From NCBI RefSeq assembly GCF_958979055.1, contig NC_084897.1, forward strand, positions 25,783,128-25,847,127: DNA of 64,000 nucleotides, in the 5' to 3' direction. Made by a program: the position numbers and the translations under genes. Within the stretch, counting starts at the first letter, position 1. Each line of letters opens with the position of its first letter. This document shows, piece by piece, positions 12,831 through 22,854 of the stretch. This stretch comes from Alnus glutinosa (taxonomy: Eukaryota; Streptophyta; Magnoliopsida; Fagales; Betulaceae). The notes under the pieces were generated by a model that ran no database searches, was not told the origin of the DNA, and was given only the letters and a program-made list of their open reading frames with translations.

Positions 12831-15800
12831 ATGCGTACATGCTCCTTACGCATATATTGCTTTCTGCGCATTCAGTGTATTTGTTTTCTTATCCATTAAG
12901 ACTACTGTCGACGACGGAGTTCTTATGAGTAGTCATGGACGTAGCTTCACGGAAACAACTCTCGGTTTGGCTGCTTCAATTCAACCAGTACCCCTGCGTG
13001 GTTAATTACCTGAACATCTGCTGCCTGCTGCTGCCACGCCGAGGATATATAATTAAACCATTTAAAATGATTAAAGAATTAATGACAAGTAATTTATTGC
13101 CATTTGCCAATCAGTAATTAATTAATCCAGGTTTGGTTAAGTTCATTTTGGATGAAACAATAATTAATCGATCCTTTTGGTCTCCATTTTTGTCATCATG
13201 CATAATCGATGCATGCAAAGTTGCAGAGAGTGCTGGATTCTGCAGGCTAAAGCTCTGGTTAGCAGTTTCTCTAAAGATGGTATGTTCCCTAAGTTTTAGA
13301 GAAAATTTCAAAAAAGTTACAAAAAGCCCTCCACAGCAGCTTCCCTAAAATTTTCGTTTTCCTATGAAGTAAGCACTATTCACTTCCTATTCAATTGTTT
13401 ATTCACAAAATATATTATATCTCTTATACTTTATCTTCTTTTTCTTACTTTCAATTAAAGTAGAAGTAAAAAAAATAATATTTTAATGATATAGGAAAAA
13501 ATGAAGGAAAACTGCTGTGGGTTGTTTTTTGATAGGAAAATAAAAAGTAATTTATTCTCTATATTTATAAAAAATAATTGGGAAGCTGCCGGGAATGTTT
13601 TTGGGCGTTAGATTTCTCGGGACATATGTATCTTTTAACGTGCAGGCTTTTCTTTTTCTCTACTCGGGACATATGTATCTTTTAACGTGCAGGCTTTTCT
13701 TTTTCTCTACGCATAAAACAAACCCTATTGTTACTTTACTTGAACAAATAATGGAGAAAGGAATTGATAATGGGGAAAGAAAGGATCAATTAAAGTTTGT
13801 GGACCATTGAAATATTTAATAATGGAGGCAACTAGCTCTATGATATATATAATTAAATAATGCTGGACCAAGTGTTTTTTTTGTTAGATACGTTGAGAAT
13901 CTATGTTATATATTATTGATGTCGATCATCTCTAGCTATCTCTACTTTAAGTAGGGAATTTGTATCCGTTAGACACACCCTTTGGGGGATATTTTGGAAA
14001 GCAAGTGAATATAATACGGAGAAGACAAAATCTAGCAAAAGGTCCATAGCTGGTGCACTCTGCTCTTTAATTTGCAGATGGTGAAGTTCTAAGCATGAAT
14101 CACGTCCATATATGGGTAGTCGTATGTAGTTCCGATCATTGTAAGAAATTTATACACTGGTGCATTACCCCTTGGACTGTTTTATTATAAGTTGATCATC
14201 ATTCATCAACTTCGATCACTATCAATGTTGTCTCGCAAGAATCTCTAGTACCTTTGTCTTTTTAAGATTCTGATGTTCCTATCAAGCATTCAAGATGTTT
14301 CATATATATGGAGGTTGCTTCGAGGAAGGTGGTCGTACTGCTCTGGAGCCAGACAAACAGGGTACGCACGAAGGGGGCAAGTGGCAACAGGGCCATAGTT
14401 GAGGACCCATAGGTTACAATTTCGTAGTTAAAAAGGATATTCTTATTTTTTTATTTTTCTATATATTCATTAATCAAGAGGGAAAAAGGCTAAGAAAGAC
14501 GTACAGTAAGGACATCCCTTTCAATGAGTTGCAAGTTGGACAGTTAGCCGTGCAGCTTGAGCTTCACCCCAATAAAATCCTCAGCAGTACTATAACAAGA
14601 AGCTTAATTGGTGGCAGCTTCAATGATATATATATTCATCCGATTAAAATCACTAAGAACGTACAGCAGCTGTTACAGCTAGCATAGTCTTGTCGAAATG
14701 GCAATATCAAAGTTAACATTAAGGAGAAAGTTAACTAGTTAATTGAAATGATGTGGCCCCCCTAGCTTGAATATATGGAAGAAATGTGAAAATTCAGTAG
14801 AAAGACGCCTAATCTTGCCAAAACACTTGATTGTCCTGCTTATAGACATCTTTATTTATCATCGAGCCCCCTCCCCTTGATCCTTTGTAATTGCTCAGAA
14901 AAGATTAAACAAAAATACTGATAACGCAAGTTTCACATGCACCCAACAAAATCCCAGACAATTGGCCTATATAAATTTGATGATCATATATAGACCAATA
15001 ATAATATAAAGCATCTTTGGTAGTACCCAGTAAGCCTCTTATATCTTGGATTATACAGTTAATTACTAGTATCCAATGTGGACGTACCCTTTTAGTTACT
15101 GTAGGCATCAAGTTAATTAGTTTTACTGCAAATGAAGATTAATTAACGCTGTGTACGTATATATATATATAATTAATCCGATTCTTCTTTCTTTTCTTCT
15201 TCCTTCCTTGCTGGTGCCTTGTCGTATGGGACCAGCTTTGTGGCTAGGAATCGAGTACTAGATATGCTTGCACTGTTGCAAAAAGCATGCCCCGCAAAAA
15301 GCCAAGCAGAGGTTGCATGTGGAATGCTGATCACTTTTAAATTATTCATAAAGGCTAGCTTTATTTCTTATATGAACTCACGTGATTCGTGAAGGAATCT
15401 CAAGATCGACCAAAAGTAACTAGATTTCCCGAGAGTTCTTCAATATCAAAAAACGAGACTAAATTAGTTTCACATGATGAATCGCTAGTTCGCTAATATA
15501 TATACGTACAAAATATATGAAGGAGCAGATCGATGAACACGTACGTACAAGTTTGATATTAATATTGTTTTTGTTTGGATCGTAAAGTACTACTATGTAT
15601 GCGCACGGTTGGCCGGCCCTAGGCTTTCACTCTGTTGAGGGCATGCATGAGGTTAAATTTGTTCCTTCTGATCAATATCATGAAATGCAGAGGATCCTAA
15701 ACAAAGGCCTAACAGGACCACCGTTCCACGAACCATCCTATATTGTTTGCATCCAAAATGATCGAGTTTGCACTCAATAGTTCCTGTCACGTACAATTGG

Positions 15801-16010
15801 CCCTTTGCGTGGGGGGGGATGTTCGGTAAAATTGTGATTTGACTTTAAAATCACGTCTTTTTAAAAGAACTTACCCCTGTAGTACTTGCTATGCGCAATT
15901 TTTTATACATTTTCAAACATCCTCCCAAACGGACGCATGTGGGGAGCTAGGGGGTGCGTGGCGTGAGCAGGATCTGTTAACTGAGTCCTTGTTGTGTCGT
16001 TCGGGCCGTA
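11213..16010. other. Intergenic DNA, no gene recognised
   Basis: AT-rich sequence without a supportable coding region. It holds a partly duplicated block around 11320-11410 (two copies of TAGAACAGGATTATTTATTTACAGAA), an (ATT)n tract near 12130-12151, an (AT)n tract at 12800-12826 and a 47-bp tandem duplication at 13617-13710. Short open frames here (for example 15595-15780) lack family features and are treated as chance. Confidence 0.6.
13617..13710. repeat. Exact 47-bp tandem duplication
   Basis: Two identical adjacent copies, 13617-13663 and 13664-13710, each starting TCGGGACATATGTATC and ending TTTTTCTCTAC. Complete identity suggests a recent duplication. Confidence 0.9.
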
Positions 16011-16413
16011 CACACACGTTCATGCTGATCGATTGGAGGTGTTCTTCATTGAGAAAGATTATGGGGTGGTTGATTTCCAGATAAGATGAACGTGATCCAC
16101 ACACACACACACACGTTCATGCTGATCGATTGGAGGTGTTCTTCGTTGGATCGATTGGAAAGCTCATGCTGATCGATTGGAGGTGTTCTTCATTGAGAAA
16201 GAATTATGGGGTGCATATATGGTTGATTTCCATATAAGATGAACGCGATCCACACACACACACGTTCATGCTGATTATCGATTGGAGAGGGTGTTCTTCG
16301 TTGAGAAAGAATATGGGGTACTGGTTAATTTCCATATAAGATGAACGCGATCGATTGGAGAGGGTGTTCTTCGTTGAGAAAGATTATGGGGTACTGGTTA
16401 ATTTCCATATAAG
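16011..16413. repeat. Degenerate minisatellite with embedded (CA)n, four to five units
   Basis: A unit of roughly 90-110 bp recurs: a CA run, GTTCATGCTGATCGATTGGA, GGTGTTCTTCNTTGAGAAAG, ATTATGGGGT, then TTTCCATATAAGATGAACGC. Copies begin near 16011, 16097, 16168 (partial), 16248 and 16349 and differ by small indels. It has no coding capacity. Confidence 0.8.
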
Positions 16414-17396
16414 AGGAAAATATTATGTTAATTGAGACAGGGTTTTTAACTCTAGAAATGTTTGTAAGGTCCTCGTGTAACATCTCAATCCCACATTGAG
16501 AAGATAAATAGTCCACATTGAATAAATAAATTATAAATAATAAATTTTACTCATGATGTTAATTAAGTTTCACATTGGTTTTTATTAGGTGAGACTAAGT
16601 TTTACGAGAAAAAATGAATAGTCTACATTGAATGAATTAATTCTAATTTTTAAGTGAGACTAAACTTTATAAACAATTCTAAAAAACGTCAAATTAATTA
16701 ATCATTTAAAATGATAATGTAGATGTAATTAACGTTTTTTTTTCGAGTCATTAGACCTCATTTCTTAAGTGAGTCGGATTGGGTCAAATCCTCAAAGGCC
16801 GTACAAAAAAGTCTAGCCCAACCAACACAAGCTTTCCTCAAGGTGAAGCTTGAAGTGGAAAAAATCAAGCCAGTCGGTGCCACCATAACATAACACGGTT
16901 TAATTTGCAACTAAAATTACAATAAAGTTTATGTCTAATCCCTGTATTTTTGCGTTATTTTAATTTAATCTTCAGGCATTTAAAATCGAAAATTAACTCT
17001 TTAATTAGGTTATATGCAGTTTTCACATTGATCATCCTGTCGACTTTTCACTCAAAAAAGTAATGGGGATTAATTAATGCCATATAACCATTTTGCCACA
17101 GCAGAAGTATCATGTAAATGCCCTATATTAAAAATAAAAAAAATAATAAAAAATCTTTATTATATCTATAAAAGAAGAAATGAATAATTAAAAAAAAAAA
17201 GTTGGGGGTGACGCAACCATCACCTAAGGTGTGGGAGAGATAGAGGAGATGGCCAATTTGAAAAACACGAATAATCCAAGAGTTAAATTTTGAACTTATA
17301 AAAGTAAAGAAGAAATTAATTGAAATTGCAGGAAAATCCAAGGGTTAAATCTGAATTTTGTGGATTACAAACAACATAATATTAAAAAGACAACCC
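16414..17396. other. Intergenic DNA, repeat remnants
   Basis: No gene seen. Around 16480-16680 there are two diverged copies of a block containing CACATTGA(A/G)NAAATAAAT and GTGAGACTAA, probably an old repeat remnant. The rest is AT-rich and unassigned. Confidence 0.5.
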
Positions 17397-17414
17397 ATCT
17401 ATACTATTGAGGAG

Positions 17415-17527
17415 TCTCCAAGAGGTAACTTAATCGGCTGAAGACCACGCCTCATGAAGCAGAGAGTCACTAGTTCGAATCTACTCTCCTCCTCTTATGT
17501 GGACATGTCAAAAATAAAATAAAATAT
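17415..17527 (+). mobile_element. tRNA-derived SINE (copy 1) with target-site duplication
   Basis: About 113 bp with tRNA-like promoter boxes: A-box-like GGTAACTTAATCGGCTGAAG and B-box-like AGTTCGAATCTAC, ending in TGTGGACATGTCA and an A-rich tail. It is flanked by an 18-bp duplication with one mismatch, ATCTATACTATTGAGGAG at 17397-17414 and ATCTACACTATTGAGGAG at 17528-17545. The same family recurs inverted at 43901-44008. It is non-autonomous and presumably relies on LINE machinery for movement. Confidence 0.82.
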
Positions 17528-17631
17528 ATCTACACTATTGAGGAGCAATATGCTTGATTATTCAATTCCTTTCTTCCGTCTACTTCAATATTTATTTTTA
17601 TTTTTATTTTTCATTATAAGCTTTTTGGATA

Positions 17632-17991
17632 ATTATAATGGCCCATCAACTACCACTCATTTACATATTACCCTCAAACTACCGCATGTGACAAAAGACC
17701 CTCTTTAACTATTATTTGTTGGCAAAAAAAAAAAAAACACTTTCGTTAGTCAAGAGTATTAAATCCTATGGAAATGCGAACATGTGACACACATGTTTCA
17801 ATTTTTAACCTGAAATAACGAAAAGACCATGAGTAAAGAAAATAAATTTACGTAAATATTCTCAAAAAAATTTTAAAAAAAAATTTAAAGAAATAAACAA
17901 ATAGAAAAGGAAATATGGGGGTGGTCGGAGGTTGGCCAAGCTTTTATTAATTTTTTTTTTCCTTTTAGTTTTTAAGTTTTTTCTTTTTTGC

Positions 17992-18023
<32 letters not shown>

Positions 18024-18228
18024 AATTTAACGCGTTCGGCTAAAGAAAGAGTCTTCGTGTAACGATTGGTAGTTAAAAAAGGTTATGTATCGTTTAAAAA
18101 AAAAAAAAAAAAAAGAGTTATATATCACACATGGTAGTTTGTAACGACAATATGTAAATAAGTGATTTTTTTTTTTTTTTTTTGAGGAAGTAAATAAGTG
18201 AAAATTGGTAGGGGTTAAATTAACCCAA
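17632..18228. mobile_element. Non-coding element with long imperfect terminal inverted repeats
   Basis: The block at 17640-17715 (CCATCAACTACCACTCATTT... ACTACCGCATGTGACA) is inversely repeated, with mismatches, at about 18120-18225 (ATCACACATGGTAGTTTGTA... TATGTAAATAAGTG). The interior holds long T and A runs (17992-18020, 18098-18114) and no reading frame. This suggests a large MITE or deleted DNA transposon with inverted repeats of about 70-100 bp. The ends and any target-site duplication are not clear. Confidence 0.5.
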
Positions 18229-19729
18229 TTTTTAATTTTTTAGTTTTAACGGCTTCCATTGTTCAGTAGAATCCTATACCTTTGCCCCACTGGCCGCTGA
18301 CTCACTGAGACGTTTCTTGCATAATATGTACAAATAACCATTTAAATAACTTGTCCTGACTTGGGATTAGTTGTCTGTGTCATGCCAATTGCCCAATTCC
18401 ATTCTCTTCTTCTGCAAAATTCCTGAAAAGCGGGGCACCTACAATTGTCTGCGTTCTCCGATTTACCCTTTACTCCATCTCCTCTGCTGTCAAAATAAGG
18501 ATGAGAGAGTTTTCGACAATTATTTATTCGAATTTGAGAAAATTTGGGTAGATGATTGCGAGAGACCGCTCATAGAACGACCCACTTGACCAAATAAAAA
18601 TCGGATTGTCTAACCACTTATTCAGTTAAATGAGTTCCATAAAAGGTTTATCACAATCATTCGTCCGAATTTTTTTAAATTCGGACAAATAATTGTAGAG
18701 GATCTTAATCTAAAAAATAATCACATTTGTAGAACCGGTTTTGCATGATTACCTATGGAGCGATTAACGAGAAAGCAACTTAACAGAGTCTATTAGGTTG
18801 CCGCTTCAGTCCCAATATAAATGCAATACGTGTCACTCTTAATAATAAAAAAATATATATTAAAAATTTAAAACTTATAAGATACTTTTTTTTAAAAAAA
18901 AAAAAAAAAAAAAAGAGGGAGGGAGGGAGGGGGGAGGGGGGAAGGGGTTGGGGATTTGGTGAGGGGGGTGGACCGTGGCTCGCCACCACCCTAACCCCAT
19001 CTAGGATGGCTCGCGGACCACGCTTGAAGAGGAGGTGGGCTTCGAGCCACCCCAGCCCATAGTCATCCCTCCCAAACCCCTTTGTGCGCTTTTAAAAAAT
19101 GCACATTTTTACCTGCTACACAAAAATGTGAATTTTTTTACAATTTTAAATGTACTTTCAAATAGTACACCGTCCATAATTTTAAATAAAAACTCGCATT
19201 TGACCTGTTCAATTTCCAAATGGAAATTAAATAATAATATGAATATCCATAGTTTTGATGGAACATAAGCATCACATATATTGACCCAGCCAACAAAACA
19301 AAAAAGAAGTCAAAAGTCGTAATTAAATCAATTTGCTATGTCGTGAGGAAAATCAAAACCAGAAGATTGTCTTCGCCAAAGCTGCGTCGTGGGTAGCACT
19401 AGGAAAGGGATCGGAGTTACCCACCATACAACAAATATGAACGGAATCAGATGCACATTTCCTGGTCAAGATTCTTAATTTTATTAGAATTGCCAGCTTG
19501 CACTATCAGGCTTCTAATCCTAATAATTATAGTAATAATTAGAATTTAAAATTATTTGATCTTTAAATTTGAAAAATAAATTAAATTTGGAAGATTGGGC
19601 ACCTTACTAGCATTATAAGGCAATCTTACACAATACCAGATAGAGCTTCTCAACTCGGAATAGTCTGGGCCAAACGGCTCTGCTCGAACCCAACTATGTA
19701 AACAAGTTAAATGTAACCAAGCCAACTCA
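18229..19729. other. Intergenic DNA with a G-rich low-complexity tract
   Basis: No gene recognised. At 18915-18970 the plus strand is a run of GGGAGG-type blocks next to an A-run, with at least four G-tracts of three or more and so some G-quadruplex potential. The remainder is ordinary AT-rich sequence. Confidence 0.5.
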
Positions 19730-19786
19730 ATACTAATTTACGTTCTTATCAAAAAAAAAAAAAAAAAAAAAATACTAATTTACGTT
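19730..19786 (+). mobile_element. TSD-flanked poly(A)-only retro-insertion
   Basis: A 15-bp exact duplication, ATACTAATTTACGTT at 19730-19744 and 19772-19786, encloses only CTTATC plus 21 A residues. This is the footprint expected of a target-primed reverse transcription event that copied little more than a poly(A) tail. Confidence 0.75.
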
Positions 19787-21002
19787 ATAATTTAGTAGAT
19801 TTTTTTTTTTTTTTTTAGGTAATTTGGTTGCTCCAATTGTACGAAAATTTGACAATTCCATAAAGAAAAAAAAAGCAAGGCTTACATGTTTCGAAGAATA
19901 TGAATTACGAGGCGTACGTACTAAATTTGTGGATCTCTCAACTCCTTGGGAAGCTTGAAGTGCCTGCCCGTAGAGAAGAAGACTATAGGACTCACTTGTT
20001 TAAGATAGTTCAAATTTTGTGGCTCACTTGCCTGAAGTAGTGAATCCTTCAATCCTCTTTGTAAAATTGTCGGAATTGTTTGCCCTCAAAAAGGAAGGCT
20101 ACAGAGCTTACTTGTTTCGAATAGCCTGAATTGCGGAACCTACTTGCCTAAGATAGTAGATTCCTCAGCATCCTTTTTGTGGAGTTATTCAAATTACAAA
20201 TAATTCGAGCAATAAATTATAAAAGATACCAATCCATAAATAATAAGGATGGGCTTCTCCCACGATGACTCCCCTCTCATATTTTGAAAATAAACACCCT
20301 CCTCCCCCCTACCATTTGATAAAGTTGGATTGAATAGATCATTGAATTCTAACATTGAAGAACTTCTATTCTATGGAATCCTGATAGAGTTAGAAAATTT
20401 ATGATATTACGAAAGTTAATTCTGTTATATTTTAGCATCCAATTGCAATCGAATCCACTTAGATTGCCCACTGTGTATTTAAGAATTTGGACCATTTTGC
20501 ATTTTCTTCTTCTTCTTCTTTTTATTTTTTATTTTATTTTATTTTATTTTATTTTATTGTTTTGATTTTGTAAGAAAGATGATGAATGTAATTGTAGAAC
20601 TAGGATAAGGAATTTAAAAATAGAATTGCACTAAAAAATGAAATTTGTGAATTTCATATATTGATTTTCCTTGTTTGAGTTAAAATAATAATAATAAATA
20701 AATAAAATTGTATAAAACATTGAAGTTGTGATTTCAAACATCTAATTAATCCCAATTTCAAATTTCAGGGATAGTAACGTCATTGTATAAATCCCACGTA
20801 TGAAAACTAGTAATTACTATCACCAAAATCACCCTATACTTATATCATAACTACGACTCTTTACATTGTTATATATATATTGCCATCACCACCGGCCCAC
20901 CATTGTCATCGCTTCCATTACCTTCATGCTATCACCACCATCTTTTCTTCTTCTTCTTCTTCCTCCTCCTCTTTTTTTTTTTCTTTTTTTTTGTGCAGTC
21001 GC
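19787..21002. other. Intergenic DNA, diverged internal repeats
   Basis: No gene. About 19880-20190 holds two to three diverged copies of a roughly 110-120 bp block with recurring phrases such as CTTGTTT(A/C)(A/G)(A/G)ATA(G/T), GTGGATC/TTC and CCTGAAGTAG. Further on are (TTC)n near 20507, (TTTTA)n near 20521-20557 and (TCC/TTC)n at about 20941-20972. Confidence 0.5.
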
Positions 21003-21082
21003 TTTTGTGTAATTGTCGACACTGCCATCACCATGATTGTTATCACCACAAATATAACCTGACTGTTGCTGCCATAACCACT

Positions 21083-21125
<43 letters not shown>

Positions 21126-21202
21126 TGTAATTGTCGACACTGCTATCACCATGATTGTTATCACCACAAATATAACCTGGCTGTTGTCGCCATAACCACT
21201 AG
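21003..21202 (+). repeat. Direct duplication of about 81 bp around a T-run
   Basis: Copy 1 at 21003-21084 and copy 2 at about 21121-21202 both run from TTTGTGTAATTGTCGACAC through ATGATTGTTATCACCACAAA to CCATAACCACTAG, with only a few differences. They are separated by a T-run of about 40 (21085-21124). Confidence 0.85.
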
Positions 21203-22292
21203 TTTTTTTTCAAATAATGTTATATACCATACTAATATCTCACAAATATTTATAATGTTGCTGTAGCATGATCTAGTAGCCATTAGAACGACCCTTAAAA
21301 GAAAAATGACTAGTATATTTTAGCACGTTTGCATAATGAGATTTGTAAAATATTAAAGTGATAGATAGCATTTTTCTTTTTCTTCTAGACTTGTACTCAC
21401 CATTAGCACTGCATCGTCGTCACTTTATCAAAACCTTAAAACTGTACAATAATCATTATAAAGACATTATTATTAATTAAAATTTGAAAATGTCAACTAA
21501 GTTTACTTGTCAATTCAATAAGAGTTCCTCAACAAGTGTCCTCAGTACTCCTGAACAAGACCACCTTAAATATAGCTCATACTAACACAATACCAAACAC
21601 ATTACCGTGAAGTGGTCGCCCAATAATTTAACTAAATCCATTAGACCCCCTGCAATTGTATGGTTGATTTACAGACAACGTAGGTAGGCAACTGAGAGTT
21701 TAAATGGGTCTACACTGCTCGAGGGGCCTCATTTGGGCCATCTCTCGTGCACGTTTCGGCTGGCTGCAATTCAATTAGCAAATTGCAATCAATCTCGATC
21801 CGCAATTGATAAAACTTTTCTTTTCTTTTCTTTTTTCCACATTTTTGCCTTCTATTTTTTAGACGAAAGTATTAACAAATAACATAAAACACAAAAACAA
21901 TTAAAACTGTTTTTACATTAATATCATATTAAAAACTTTTTTAAACAAAAAACAAAAACCACCGGTCAAAAAAGATTAACAGACCTAACAATATACTCTT
22001 CTAATTAAAAGCGTACTTCTAATTAAAAGTAGAGGTAGCAATTCATGTTTGTACGTCAAGTTTAGGTTGTATCGAGACATGAACATAAGAATATATATTA
22101 ATTCTAATTTAACCAATTTAATTAAACGAGTTAGACCCATTAACCATAATTTACTAATTTCATATTAGATTCATGCCGTGTTTGCATCCAAACACTTTTT
22201 TTCTAAAATTTAGTTTCAATCTAATATGTCACAATTTCATAAGATCTATCATTTTATAAAGTATGTCACAATCCATCACGTTGAAATCAAAT

Positions 22293-22328
<36 letters not shown>

Positions 22329-22483
22329 AAAAAAGAGAGGAGGGGGCTCACCTGCAATCTGCACAGCATTGGGACTGGGGAGTGGACCCGGTGGGGCTGG
22401 TAGTTAAAAAGTGACAGCAATTTCTGTTGATAGTTAATATCTTATTTAAAACCCGAAACCCACTAACCCAGTCATAGAAGGGT
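21203..22483. other. Intergenic DNA upstream of the ARO gene
   Basis: No gene recognised. It is AT-rich, with a long A-run at about 22296-22333. The last 150 bp is likely part of the ARO promoter, but no sites beyond the TATA motif can be supported. Confidence 0.5.
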
Positions 22484-22490
22484 TATAAAG
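22484..22490 (+). promoter_or_regulatory. Candidate TATA box of the ARO gene
   Basis: TATAAAG at 22484-22490 lies 365 bp before the ATG. The intervening leader carries a CT microsatellite at 22619-22642, common in plant 5' leaders. Transcription would start near 22515-22525 if this box is used. There is no direct evidence for the start site. Confidence 0.5.
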
Positions 22491-22854
22491 GAGGAAGATG
22501 CAACCGCGTTTGACCTCGTAAAACCCGTTCACCATTAGACTCTTCCACGCCTTGGGAGAACTGTAGCCAGCAGCCCAATAAAAACACCAACGACTCCAAA
22601 CCCCACCTTCTAAGCCTTCTCTCTCTCTCTCTCTCTCTCTCTTTCTGAAAGAGTCTTTCACACAACCTCGAGTCCTCGACCCATATCCCCACTGGCCAAT
22701 TCATTCTCAACTAGCGCAAGCTTCATCTCCTCCGTTCATCGAGGCCAAAATTAATCCAAAAGGAAAATCCAAGAAGACCCATTTTCCTTTCCTGATCTGA
22801 TCTTTCATTAGAGCCAACCATAACAAAGAATTTGAAGGTTGGTCCGCCGTGGTT

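Noticed and set aside
18070-18140. Possible third TSD-flanked poly(A) insertion
   Set aside because: The repeats beside the A-run (GGTTATGTATC and AGTTATATATC) are short and mismatched, and they lie within the inverted-repeat element, so they are not convincing.
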